The position numbers and the translations under genes are program-made. From Corinectria fuckeliana (taxonomy: Eukaryota; Ascomycota; Sordariomycetes; Hypocreales; Nectriaceae): a stretch of 64,000 nucleotides of DNA. The stretch spans positions 1 through 64,000 of the forward strand of contig WPDH01000124.1 of assembly GCA_019137255.1 (NCBI GenBank). Reading direction: 5' to 3'. Below the pieces are notes generated by a model. The model saw only the letters and a list, made by a program, of their open reading frames with translations. It had not been told where the DNA came from and searched no databases. Each line of letters starts with the position of its first letter. Within the stretch, counting starts at the first letter, position 1. Shown here piece after piece: positions 33,000-44,629 of the stretch.

Positions 33000-35900
33000 G
33001 ATCGGTTACGTTGTAAGGTGAATCTCAAAATGAAGATGAATAGTTTTGAGTAAATGAATCAATAAATGTGTAGATGATTGAATGACTTCGTTGAGTGAGT
33101 GAGTGAGTGGATGAGTGAGTGACAGAGAAGAAGTTCGGATCAGGATGGTCTTGGGAGATCTTTATACAAATGCTGCTCAAGTATCGTTGATAACTCCGAG
33201 CAAATTTGAAACGGCTACCAGGGGGGGCAGTTCGAAGTATAATTCTAATACGAGAAGATTACGAAACATCATCAAACATCATCAAAGTATAATATCACAC
33301 GCTTAGTGACCGGGCGAAGAGTAACGTGCTAGACTAACCTTTTGGAGTTAGATTAGATGTGAAAACGGGCGTTGACCCAATTGCCATACACTAGATACGG
33401 AGTACCAGGAAGACTAATAGAGTAAGTAAAGGGTCTTTACTATGTAGCTGCTTTAAAATAAAATTATGCAAATACGTATCAAGCACATCATTGAGTCATA
33501 GTTATCACGGGGATCATTATGTTCCCCAAAACAGCTTTACTCAATCACGTAGAATTACCCTTTTTATTTATTTATTTTTACAAAGAGCTATTCCATGTAC
33601 AAGAGAAGAACCGGACAGTCGGACTGCGCGGCTTGGCCTTGTTTCAGAAATCACCCTGAACAGCATTTTAAATTAGTGCAGCATGATGGACGCTTTGTTC
33701 TTGCCGGTAGCAAAAGCTTACAACTTGCGTCCACTAGGAAACTAAATTTGTCTGAGCACTAAGATTGCTCAAAGTATACGGATTCCAAAACAGTAGATGA
33801 AGAGGCCTGTGCTTGATTATGCAGGTGCCGCCAATCTTGCAGTGATGATGAACTAGAGATAAGAATCGCTTACTTTATTCCACTCACTCGTGTTGCACCA
33901 TTATCAGCTATCTACTGATGACTTCGTCGAGTAGCTACATAGGACATACATTCTGTATTCCGAGAGCGATTTTATCGGCTTACATTGTGCCTGTGACGGC
34001 ATGATGACAGCCTCCTGTGCTAGCCATAAGAATGTTATGAGCAAATCACAAAGACGAAGAGAGAGGTCATACTCGTGACGTGGAGAGTCTTCAATTGCCA
34101 ATGGCTTCCGATCGATTCCAGAAGTATCCGCTTCATGTTGGCGAACGTGAGAAACGTTGGGTCGCGCGTCCTGATCTTCATCTGGCTTACGCTTTCTCGA
34201 CTGTGGCCCTCTAGGCTATTTGGGGGTTTATCCGGGCGCATCTCCTTAAAGCTTAAGTGAGAACCCTTTTGAAGGACTAAGAATACGGGAGCGAAACCTC
34301 GTTCCAGTCGATTGCAGCCCTGCTGCAAAGTTCTGGGAAGCAAAGAGGATTATAAATAAGTCACTGCCCCAGAGATTGCATTGCATTATAGATGTTCCTT
34401 CTGTCGTTCTTAGCCATTAAGTCCTTATATAGTACTAATAAGACTCAATGACCAGAGTCAGTAACATTGGCGCGGTAGCCTAGAGACTTGATTCCCAAGT
34501 TGTGTTAATCAGATGTGCCTGTTTTTGAAGTGGATACATCTGTCTCTTCCATAGAACTACTATGTCCACCCAGACTCCGAGGGCATTAGAGCCACGTAAA
34601 GGGCTGCGGTAGCAGAAAGCAAACTTCTAGATAGGGTAGAGAAAGCAGTAACACTGCTAGCTCAGGGTCACTATGATATAGAGTTAGCCTTCAACAGAGT
34701 CATATCATTACCGACGGTTCTCAAAGGGGGTTGGTCCGACCGTCTCGCTCCGAAACGGAACCTTGGTGATTTCAAAGATTCTAAGACTGACGTAGACACA
34801 TGCACTAAACCAACGGTTGCTTTACTAGCATAATAGAACAGTAAGATGCTGTTGAGTCTCATCGTGATATCTGCCGAAGCTGGGCCCGCCAAACCGTCGA
34901 CAAAGTTTGACCGTGTTTCAAAATCCCAAACTACCGACATAGCCTCATCATACTACGAATCAGGCAACCAGCCAGTCGGTATCGCGCCAAGACCAAAGCG
35001 GACGAGGACAAGATCTGGCCAAGCAAGCACAAAGTGCATTTCCTGGGCGATTGCAGCACAGTCTTCATGGCTAGCAGCTATACCTAACTACGAAAATCTT
35101 GTAGCCCGGAGGCAATCTTGTCTTGAGTCAGAGGCTGCGAAATCCTCCCAAACTGTGAGGCTTGTGGAAATGCTCGGAAAACTGAGGCTTTGATTTAAGC
35201 ATGCCATGAAAAGCCGTTGCAAATATCTCGAGTCTCGAGCTTCGAGGGCGTCAGCAAAAGATCAGCGAAGCCGGCGCCAAGAAGTGAGATAACGTTGTGG
35301 TACCAAGGACGGTACATGCGCACTAACGCCTAGAATATCTATGGGCAAGTATTCGCCTGTAGTTGGGACAGGTGGGCAAGGGCGATTGTAGGGGCAAGCT
35401 GTTTCTTTGAGATGGCTCTTCACAATGATTCTTTGCCTTAATCCATCCACCTATGTGACAACTGTCTTTATGCATTCAAACGCAGATGAAGATATTATCT
35501 TCAACTCAACGACCAATTCAACAGAAAAGCCAAAGAAGCTGTCGATTTATCGCTCATTGAGGAAGAGTCCCCTCGCCAACGCACCGTCCCAGGCTAGCCA
35601 TCTATTTTTGCCAACTTTGTGGATAACTGTTAGTCACGGCACTGCCGCGCAAGGATTGAGATGAGGGGTGACCAGACTACTGCGCATAACTAAGTTTAAT
35701 GAAAAGCATGGCTGTTCCCTGCGGCCTAGTTGTGCAAGTGGGGGACGCCGTCCTGCCAGCCAAGCGGCCAAGCGTTTGACAGGTGCGGGGAGGATTCAAC
35801 GGCTTTTGCAGTTTAGGGAAACCCGTCACACCGATCGTCGTGGTGAATTCCAGAACGGGGCTACGGTGAAGCTAAGCATGTGCGTAGCCGGCTGGGCAGT

Positions 35901-36128
35901 TCGTCAAGCCGCTAACTAGGCCTTGCATTGGGGACGACGTGCAAGGGGGAGTCATGTTCATCGTTGCTATTTATTTTTTGTCGGTGAAGCCATCCAGACT
36001 ACAAACAGATTATGCATCTCCAATCCAAAGACTCCTCTGCAAAAACACGGAAGCCACCCGCTGTGTGACAAATCTGTTGCTACATACAAGTGCCAAGTAG
36101 TAAATAGGAGCCAAGCGCCAAAAACAAA
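33000..36128. other. Intergenic, about 3.1 kb, no gene seen
   Basis: The first 150 bp are the leader and promoter of the secreted protein on the minus strand and include a (TGAG)n run at about 33094-33121. Open frames at 34846-35193 (+) and 34671-34940 (-) overlap one another and have no recognisable domain. 35.6-36.1 kb is the 3' flank of the carbonic anhydrase gene. I see no tRNA or transposon end here. Confidence 0.55.
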
Positions 36129-37200
36129 TCAGTGCGTCGGCTTCAACGCCAGAGAAATGACATTCGACGCGCCGGGAGCATTCTGGGGAAATCTAGAGTT
36201 GAAACCAAGCACGTTCCGCGCCTTGAGAAAGGTCGCCGTCTTGATGGAGAGCGTCTGGGTGGAAACAAACCAACTCACGCCTTCGCTGCAGGGGGGAGTC
36301 GTCAACGAGCCGCTGTATCTAAAGTGGAGTGTCAGTGGACCGCGTGGCTCCGTAAATCCAGGGACAACTCACGACTGAAAGGAGCCGGAAACCAGGGTGT
36401 CGACCAACTCGGACATGACCAGTGGCTTGGTCGTGACGACATCTCCAGGGGTCGAGATCTGATCAACAGACCCCAGGACCGTCTCGAGCAGCGTAGAGGC
36501 TGTTACGGCCTTGGTGGAAGGGGGGTTGCTGACGAGATAGTCGGCTCTCGCGGCGATGCCTCGCGGTTTGCGAGTCTTGGCCCTGGCAGCAGGCGCGCCG
36601 TCGTCGAGGTCGATGTAGACACCAATGACGGCAATCTTCTTGTCCGCGCTCTGCCAGACCATGTGCATCTCCATGGCCATGCTAGTGCCGTTGTCGAGGT
36701 GCTCGCTGGGCAGGTGGAAGTGGAACTGCTGCAGGGTGTAGTCGACGTCGCCCACCGTGATGCTCCCGCCCTCGGCCACGACCTCGACGTTGGTCCCGAG
36801 GTTCTCGAACTCGGCGCCCTCGGCGAAGTCGGGGATCTCGAGGCCCAGCTCGGATCCGGGCACCATGGTGAAGGACTCGGAGACCATGTCGATGGGGGAT
36901 TGGTTGCTGCCGGTGGCGCAGAGGATGTTTGCCTCGGGGTCGAGGGTTTGCCAGTTGGCCGGGCCCTGTTGCGGCTGCGTTAGCTGGCATACATGTACAC
37001 AACCGATGACATTCTGTTTGTTGAGAGCGGGATAGCAATGAGAAGACACTACATACCAAAGGTCCGATGTAGCCGAATTTCGGTGCCTCAAACTCGCCCT
37101 CCTCAGACCGAGGGTGCAGATGTGTTCCGTAGGCACACGAGGCCAGGGCACGCGAGGCAAAGAGGGCGACGAGGCCGTATGCTACATGGCTGGGGGCCAT
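36129..37200 (-). CDS. Secreted alpha-class carbonic anhydrase
   Basis: Three exons on the minus strand: 37200-37057, 36965-36373, 36318-36129; 308 aa. Introns are 91 bp (GTATGT...CAACAG) and 54 bp (GTGAGT...TTTAG). Signal peptide MAPSHVAYGLVALFASRALA. The alpha-CA landmarks are FGYIGPLGPANW, Cys64 and QSPI at 70-73, the zinc site QFHFHLPSEH (His130, His132) and EMHMVW (His149), and SLTTPPC at 250-256 with the gate Thr and the partner of Cys64 for the family disulfide. All three zinc ligands are present, so it should interconvert CO2 and bicarbonate outside the cell. A basic insert (RAKTRKPRGIAARADY) sits after the central strand and could be a processing site or an added loop. Fungal alpha-CAs are less common than beta-CAs. 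The acceptor choice for exon 2 was made to restore the G-x-x-G-P-x-N-W spacing. Confidence 0.95.
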
Positions 37201-38442
37201 TCTGACAGGGATGAATTAGAGTACAAGATAGAGAATGTTTGATGTTTAAGGTTGCGAAGCTGCAAGATGTGATGGCAGAAATATGATGAGATCTCGAGCC
37301 AGCACGGACAAATCGACCGAGGCCGTCCCCGGGTTTAAGTAAACAGGCACGAACGAACGCGACGTCCCAGCTCGGAACGGCGGAGGGCTGGTCAGGGGGA
37401 CGCATCTCGCTCATCCGGAGTAACCTGGTAAAAAAGGACGCACCGCGGCAACCCTCCCGCCCGGCCCCTGTCGTGGATTTGTGGCCAGCGCCCGGCAACG
37501 GTCGGTCGACGAAGACGACTCCGGGCTCTCCGAGGAGGGTACGAATCGACGAGAGTATTATCGGTCTGCTGGGTTGGCACTTGGGGGACAAACGCCTTGC
37601 CAGGAGTGGTTTTGGAAGGGATGCTGCGCTGCGCGGCGGGAGGGAATCCTTGTTTTGGATTTTGGAGACAGACTTGAGGACGGGACGGTGTCATGTCAGG
37701 GCCATGCCAGGGTTGCCAGGGTATAGATTCTGGGGAGGATGGATGGGCTTCAGGGCGATTCAGAACCGCTGCGACTCTTGGGGACGTTGCAGGAGCTGCC
37801 AAGTCAAACCCCGTCGCTTTGAGTGTCTCCGACTTGTGACGGAGAATCCGCTTCTGTGACACTCTCGCGATGGAGGCTGCCGTGCACGAACTGGAGATAT
37901 TTCGTAGAGCGCGTAGATGGCCCCCAGCGCACGTGCGAATTCCGCCGCAGCGTCTTCTGCGCCCCCCCGCCTCTTCCGAAGGGATATTTAGACTAAGGAA
38001 TTCCCCCGGGTAAGCAGGGTGCTAATTCTGTTTTCAGTTTTTAGTTCCATGTAGCACCGGTATTCACTTACACACAGTTCGAGAGGCACGCGGTCGAAGC
38101 GAAGGAAAACAAACCATGTACTTGGTGGTGATGCTCGGTTTGATGCGCGCCAGAAGGTAGAGAGAGAGAGACGTGGTATGTTTCGCTGCCCGCCAAGCAA
38201 AAGAAAAAAGCGGCAGAAAGGGCGCCCGAATGAAATTTAAAACGACGATAGAAATGCCATCTTGTACAAAGCTATAACCGTTTTCTTCCTTAAATGCTTA
38301 GACTATGCCTCGCTCGTTGGAGTCTTGCACCCTTTGTCTATAACTGGAATGGCGTTTGCGAGGTGCCATGGAATCCAGCAACGGCCTGGAAGCGCTGGTG
38401 CAAGAGCAGAGCAGTCGCCCCCTTGTTAGAAATCAAGACCCT

Positions 38443-38471
38443 TCCATCCATCCATCCATCCATCCATCCAT
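38443..38471. repeat. (TCCA)n microsatellite
   Basis: About seven uninterrupted units of a 4-bp repeat in the promoter region of the SDR gene, roughly 560 bp upstream of its ATG. Likely length-polymorphic between strains. Confidence 0.9.
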
Positions 38472-38970
38472 GCAGTGAATGGATCCATCCCCGGTAACAG
38501 TACTCCGTAGTTCCCTGTGCTATAGCCCCTCCCAAAAGGTCCCGCCAAGTTTCTCCAGCGGGTTCTTATTTTAAAATAGGTGCTGCCTTGCGCTCAGTTT
38601 TTAAAGTAGGCCTCGTCCCAGGGTCGTTAAGCTTAAGTTTTGGCAATCCCAGCGCATACGTGTCCCCCAAAGCGGCCGTTTGAAGCTTAAACACAGCGCT
38701 ACAGGACAGATAAGTACCTAGGTGGCGGCTGGTTTAATTGCCCAGCCGCGTGTGGCACGGTGAGGGCGTGTGGCGCAGCATCTAGCCGGGCGTATCCTTC
38801 TCGCCCAGCTTATTCCAAGGCTCATTCACAGTCCTAGAGCCTTCGTGCTCGTCAGCTGATCCGACGGCGCTCTGTCCTGCGCCCGGCCGTCTGCAACTAG
38901 ACCCATTCACAGCCTCCTCCTCTCTTCCCGAAGCCTGAACCCTCGGAGTTTTTGCATCTCATCTCGCCTC

Positions 38971-38978
38971 TATATTTA
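38971..38978 (+). promoter_or_regulatory. Putative TATA box of the SDR gene
   Basis: TATATTTA lies about 50 bp upstream of the ATG at 39025, inside a CT-rich stretch (atctcgcctc). Close spacing implies a very short leader. Confidence 0.45.
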
Positions 38979-39024
38979 GTCATCTAGTCTACTCGTGAAA
39001 CACCATCTCTCGTTCCAGACAGCC

Positions 39025-39843
39025 ATGGCCCCGCTCTACCGGAAGGCCCTCGTTCTCGGCGCCACCTCCGGCATTGGCGCCACGCTTGCTTCAAAGCTCG
39101 TCTCGGCCGGCACCAAAGTCGTCGCCGTTGGCCGCCGTCAGCATCGCCTGGACGCGCTCGTCGAGGCTCACGGCGTCGACAACCTCAGCGTCGTTTGCTT
39201 CGACGTCACCCGTCTCGACGCCATCACGGCCTTTGCCCAGTCCGTCGTGCGGGCCAACCCCGACCTCGACTGCGTCGTTGTCAACTCTGGCATCCAACGG
39301 GGCTTTGACTTCTCGCGGCCAGAGTCCCTGGATCTGTCTAGTCTTGGCACCGAGCTCACCACCAACTACACGTCGGCCGTCCATCTCACCGCCGCGTTCC
39401 TGCCGCACCTCAAGTCTCAGGCCCGCGCCCATCTGGTCTACGTCGGCGCCACCTTGGGCCTCATCCCGTCCATGATCCGGACGCCCAACTACAACGCCTC
39501 CAAGGCTGCGCTTCACTCGTTTATCCTGAACGTCCGGGCGCAGCTTGTCGAGGCTGGGCAGACCAACGTGCGCATGGTGGAGGTTTTCCCTCCCGCGGTG
39601 CAGACCGAGTTGCACGACGAGAACCACCAGCCAGACTTGGTCAACGGAGGAGAAATCGGGATGCCCGTCGTCGAGTTTGTAGATAGGATGCTGGATGGGC
39701 TAGCAGGCACCGATGATCAGTTCGCTATCGGGCCCGGCGAAAATCTACTAAAAGAGGGTGGGTGGGAGTCGGAGAGAGTGAGGCTGTTTGAGGAGCAGCA
39801 AGTTGTTGTCAAAAAGGCACTGGCAAAACATATGAAGAAGTAA
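39025..39843 (+). CDS. Short-chain dehydrogenase/reductase (classical SDR)
   Basis: Single exon, 272 aa, starting at agccATGGCC (39025). The N-terminal Rossmann motif is LVLGATSGIG (residues 9-18). A typical NNAG-type position reads VVNSGI (86-90). The catalytic YNASK motif has Tyr156 and Lys160. The residue 13 before Tyr, normally Ser, is Thr143 (YVGATLGL). The motif FPPAVQTELH follows as in DltE-like SDRs. GRRQHRLDAL after beta-2 places Arg residues where NADP(H)-preferring enzymes bind the 2'-phosphate. It reduces or oxidises an unknown alcohol/ketone in the cytosol. No neighbouring genes suggest a pathway. Confidence 0.88.
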   Translation: MAPLYRKALVLGATSGIGATLASKLVSAGTKVVAVGRRQHRLDALVEAHGVDNLSVVCFDVTRLDAITAFAQSVVRANPDLDCVVVNSGIQRGFDFSRPESLDLSSLGTELTTNYTSAVHLTAAFLPHLKSQARAHLVYVGATLGLIPSMIRTPNYNASKAALHSFILNVRAQLVEAGQTNVRMVEVFPPAVQTELHDENHQPDLVNGGEIGMPVVEFVDRMLDGLAGTDDQFAIGPGENLLKEGGWESERVRLFEEQQVVVKKALAKHMKK

Positions 39844-41546
39844 TGAGTGACTATAGCTATGATTAAACTTGAAAGATTGATAACTGCGTAAATTGACAGT
39901 TATGCCGGGGCTCTCTTCTTTGATTCTTTATTCTGGTTCGATTAACTGCTACGAATCGTGCACTTAGCGACCGTTATTTTAAGGAATACTATTATGTACA
40001 TCTCGTCTTGTGGGTACTCTTTGACCCTTACCTAGTTATTGGGCTAATACTGAACAGGACATGGTAAGGATGTCGACTTGAAGGTGGTAGCTGCCGAGAT
40101 GACGAGATCTGCAAGGTGATCTAAATCCTGACGTCGGGAGGCTACTGGGCTTATCCAAAGTTTGGAATTATTCTTGTCGACATTCCTTCAGTGTCGATAT
40201 TGTGGACAGTTCCCATTCTTGCATTCCTCTATCCAGTACCGCTGCCACTGTACTTATGCCCCAATATCTAACTACGAAGGAGTTCCTCAGACTCTCAAGG
40301 CCTTGTGCCAGGTGTAATGAATACATAGATTCAGTGAGGGCAGCTTAATTGTGGCAAGGACAGAGGTCAGGAACGCACTCTAAGCAGCGGTCTAAGGAGT
40401 ACTTCGTGGTGAGAGACACAATGATCAGCATCACAGCTCGGTTAAACGACTTTTAGAGAAGGCTCTTGAGCTGGACACAAGCCTCCCTCGTTGCCTCGAG
40501 TAACCGCCGGGGGTACTGCCGCTGGCCGGAAGCCTCGGGGCCAGTGCTCCTGCAGGGTCGTATCCAGCTCGTAAAAGCCGCGCACCGTAGTTCCCGCGCT
40601 ATGTGCCTCCCGTGCGGTCCGCGCGGAGCAAGCGGTGAAAGGAGAGTGAGATCGACGGGAGGATTTATCTATGGGCCAAGTTCAGTACGGGTCCTCAGTT
40701 ATGTCAAGCGACGTATGTGCAACTCTCCTCTCAATCACCATCATCGAGACCAAGACGCCCCGCGCAGAAAGTTACTCACTCGAAACACCGAGATGCTAAA
40801 ATAGAGGGCTTTTCTAACCAACGCAGAGATGGTCTGTAGTATTCAGGGTCAGTGACCTGCCGTCTCTATATCGACGGAGACCCAGGAATGCATACTAGTG
40901 GAAGTAGCGTTGACGGGGCGTTGCAGCAACATGGTTCCTTTCCAATCGACAACGCTCGTTAGAATTTATACGTTTGAGTTTTTAACCCGGGTAGCTCGGC
41001 GCAGACATGCATTAATGCCCAGGCAATCATCTGGAACTTACATATGCTGATTGTGCACATCTATTCATTAGGCCCAAATTTGAAGACGGTCTTTTCACGG
41101 TCACAATGTAGCAGGATAAAATCCTCATTACTATTCTGGATAGATTGAGGAAAACATGGTTTCTTAAGATACTGTTGCTATATCTAGAGTTTACAACCTT
41201 GTTACCGAGGATGGACTTTGATTGGTCCATGTTGTTCCCTAGTAGGGCCTGTCTTCTTACTCGCTGTAACTAAATTGCAATGAGGAAAAGAGTGGCATAA
41301 GGTGTGGAAGTAAGGATTTCTCAAGAGAACTCCTATGCTGAGCAGCTCATAGTCTAAACAGAAAAGCTTTATGTTACTTAGTGTCTATTATTCCAAGTCT
41401 CAACAATCTGAAGCCATTCATATCATGCGCTAAATTATACCCTCTGCACGTGACTTGAAGCCGGCCACCTAGCAATTTGAAGCCACCAGACGCGAACGCC
41501 GTTGTTTCCGTCGCACAACCTTGAAACCGCATGGCGACGCGCCGAC
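39844..41546. other. Intergenic, no gene seen
   Basis: About 1.7 kb. A GC-rich island at about 40480-40640 stands out against AT-moderate surroundings and supports open frames on both strands, but none has a recognisable domain. The rest holds the SDR 3' end and the upstream region of the HET gene. Confidence 0.5.
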
Positions 41547-43074
41547 ATGCGTCTGTTAAACCTCCACTCGCTGAAACTAGAGACCTTTCTCGGCGATGCT
41601 CCACCGTACGTCATCCTATCACACACCTGGGGCAAGGGAGAAGTCACGCTGCAAGACCTGGACAGTGACCTGGACGACCTGCCAGGATGGAACAAGATCA
41701 TCGGCTTCTGCGTGGCCGTCAGGGACTTCTTCCCCGAACCCATAGGATACGTCTGGGTCGACACCTGCTGCATCGACAAGACAAGCAGTGCCGAGCTGTC
41801 CGAGGCCATCAACGCCATGTTCCGCTGGTATCAGATGGCTCAGTGCTGCTTTGTCTATCTCGAGGACGTGGAGTGCCCCGGTGCAGATGCAGCTGGTGCC
41901 GATTTCGAAGCCTCGCGCTGGTTCACAAGAGGCTGGACGCTCCAGGAGCTGCTTGCACCGCGGACGGTTGAGTTCTTCAACGGTGATTGGAACCACTTTG
42001 GGAACAAGAGGGATCTCGCTTCGCGGCTGTCGCTGAGAACCGGCATCGATGAAGACGCGCTCCTACACGGCGAGCTATTATCAGCAAGCGTTGCCCACAG
42101 GATGTCGTGGGCAGCCGAGAGACAGACGACGAGGCCAGAGGACGTGGCCAGAGGACGTGGCCTATTGCCTTCTCGGGATATTCGACATCAACATGCCGAC
42201 GCTCTACGCCGAGGGCGAGAGGGCCTTTATTCGGCTGCAGGAGCATATCCTTAAAGAGCACGATGACCACTCGATACTTGCCTGGGACTCTTCCGCCGTG
42301 CCAGAGTCTGTCCAGACAATCGGCACCCTGGCGGCCCACCCGTCCTTCTTCAAAGACGCCAGCAAAATCGAACCCCATCCCAGCAGCGGGGATTCGCCCG
42401 TCGTCACCAACAAGGGCATCCAGATCAGCCTCCCGCTGATGGAGCTGCAGATCGACCCGGGGCAGACGCTCGGGATGCTGTCGTGCTCTGCGCAGGGCGA
42501 TGTCGCATCGGCCGTTGGCGTCCACCTCGTCAAGAGCCCGAACCGCAACGATCACTTCAGCCGAACACGCTCCAAGCCCATTAGTTTCGCGAGTCGGATC
42601 TCCGGGTTCAAACCGCAAAAGGTGTATCTGGCGACGAGAGACAAGGCATCAACAGACGACGAGTCGGCCAAGACGTGCTGGCTACACTACGGCCCCGAGT
42701 CCTCCCTCCAGCCCATCCACACATATCCGCAAACTGCGTGGCATCACAGTGCCTTGACGCGGACGATGACGATGAACCTGGCGGGTGCATCATCCGACCA
42801 CAGCGTCACGGCGATTGTCTTTAGATTGCCCTCTTCTGGGGACCTGTTCTGTATTCTTCTCAAACTCAAACCCCGAGAACGAACGAGCCAGCTGAGCATG
42901 ATGTTGCTTGGCAAATCCATAGGTGAATTGCTAGAACGGCTAGTCACTGAACCGCTAATAACCGGTGGTGAGCTGGAGCTATCTACTACCAAGGTTTCGG
43001 CCGAATGCAGTATCGAATTTGTTCGAGGCTCATGGATGTACAGGATTACTGTTACTGCGACCGACAAGGAATAG
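41547..43074 (+). pseudogene. HET-domain (heterokaryon incompatibility) gene, frameshifted
   Basis: The gene starts MRLLNLHSLKLETFLGDAPP, the usual start of fungal HET-domain proteins. The HET motifs are present: YVILSHTWGKGEVTLQD, YVWVDTCCIDKTSSAELSEA with INAMFRWYQMAQCCFVYLED, and SRWFTRGWTLQELLAPRTVE. At 42133-42162 a 13-bp tandem duplication shifts the frame just before the conserved post-domain block. In the frame before it translation ends at 42254 after an unrelated tail (about 235 aa); in the next frame the expected block VAYCLLGIFDINMPTLYAEG runs on to 43074. So the gene is split by one simple event. The HET domain itself is intact in the first part. HET proteins trigger death on fusion of unlike strains. 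A sequencing or assembly error at the repeat is possible. Confidence 0.85.
42133..42162. repeat. 13-bp tandem duplication breaking the HET gene
   Basis: CCAGAGGACGTGG occurs twice in a row (42135-42147, 42148-42160), with two further matching bases on each side, giving 30 bp of period 13. Thirteen is not a multiple of three, so the duplication alone accounts for the frame change in the HET gene. Confidence 0.95.
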
Positions 43075-44629
43075 CCCAGATCTCTAAGAACAATAGGGCC
43101 TGCGGAAGAGTTTGATATAGAAGAACGTAGATGAAAATTTTAACATGTAAGAGGTTGTATAGAAAGGCGTTGCTTTAAAATTGAAACTATACTTTAGAAC
43201 AATGTAGAGTTTAACCATTCTAATAGGCGCTCTCACAACCTCAGGTCCCAGCACATGTCCAGAAGCAACCAGCTTGGCTTGGCTTGTTGGTTATTTATCA
43301 ACCCCGATATATAGAGTCGTGCTATTCGGGCCGTCTGATATTTCTAGTCGGGTGAGAAGTAAAGGTCCATCCCCACGCTTTATGGGTCAATCGCCTGATT
43401 AGGAGGATAAAAAAAAGTTGAGGATCTGACCGGAGAGTTGGTTGTATGGATTTTAGAGATTAGATGGCATCCTCTAATGCGAGGCGAGGGGGATCTAGGT
43501 GTCATTACTCAGGCCGCCACGGCCCTCTTCGAGGCGCTTAACGCCCCCAAATCTGGCCCCAAGACGGATGGGAATTATATTTCCCACTTGCGTGCTCAGA
43601 ACCACAGCAGGTCTCCAAGGTGAACAGCCTCTGGTTGATAAAACAATGTAGATAAGGGAATTCGGCTAAACAGATCCGTAACTTCGGGATAAGGACTGGC
43701 TCTAAGATTTGGGCACGTTGGGCTTTGAACGGACGCCTCGGGAGCAGGCAGTCACTAGCCGGGCAACCGGCCGGCGGCAGCCAGCATCTGGGTGCTAATG
43801 TCCTTAGCAGGCTTCGGTCGTCCGGCGTGCGGTTAACAACCAGCTTAGAACTGGTACGTTGTCTTTTTCTCTCCTTTTCCTCTAGGTCCTTGTCTTTTAA
43901 GTTGCTGTAGTACTGAATGTCCTGCTCCCTGTCCGCCTGCAGTTTGGCATTATAAGTACAAGCCAAAAAAGGGGGTATGTGAAGGTGTTGGTGGGTGACC
44001 ACCTATTACAGTAGATATGACCTGCCCAAGTGCAAGGTGCCTTGACTTTTGGTGTAGCGGTCATACTGACAGAAGGATAAAGCGATGTTAGAGGTGGCGC
44101 GGAAACAATACAGGGCAATAGGCACTATATATTAAGCTTTCTAGCTAACTATAGTCTAACCAATCAGCTAATAATAGCTAGCACTGTAGATAGTCGAAAA
44201 AGCTATTGCGAGACCTCTTGTCGTGATTGGCTAGCTAGATCCCTGCAACTCATATCAAGTAGCAATGTACGAAGTACCTACTTCGTATAGGTAGATGCTT
44301 CGAGCTTTAGCGACGAAGACCCAGAAAGACAAAAACCCAGTAAGTCATGAGCAGAGGGAGAAAGCTACTATTTCTCCAGTTTGTCTTCAATTGCCACATT
44401 GCATAGACGCCAATGACTGGCATAGAGGCCGTGTTCAGGTCAAGGGGATTATTAATACATTAAGTTAGGCGAAAAAAAGCATATGCACCAGATACATCGT
44501 CGGTGGTAGCTATCTTCATGGGATATCATGGCCAAGTTGCCGCATAGTTACATAAGACATTTAAGAAACGACGGCCTTTCCAACCATTCCAAACTCCTGG
44601 ACCACCATACCACACGCAATGAACTGTCA
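43075..44629. other. Convergent intergenic region, no gene seen
   Basis: About 1.55 kb between the 3' ends of the HET gene and the 7TM-RGS gene. Frames at 43438-43623 and 43538-44002 have no domain. AT content rises between 44.1 and 44.3 kb, with several TAGCTA/CTAGCT words, but no repeat boundary could be defined. Confidence 0.5.

Larger units (their letters stand above)
37201..39024. other. Divergent promoter region between carbonic anhydrase and SDR genes
   Basis: About 1.8 kb separating two divergently transcribed genes. Several overlapping frames at 37.1-37.9 kb on both strands have no domain and GC-rich composition typical of noncoding promoter DNA here. It includes the TCCA microsatellite at 38443-38471 and a TATA-like box at 38971. 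Confidence 0.55.

Noticed and set aside
34846..35193. Open frame of 115 codons that begins with a hydrophobic stretch, resembling a secreted protein
   Set aside because: The first residues are not a convincing signal peptide, the rest is low in structure signals, and an equally long frame lies opposite.
36132..36983. Open frame of 283 codons on the plus strand
   Set aside because: Antisense to the carbonic anhydrase gene, whose minus-strand frame carries all family motifs.
40466..40804. GC-rich open frame in the SDR-HET intergenic region
   Set aside because: No domain, irregular composition, and frames open on both strands; only the local GC rise is real.
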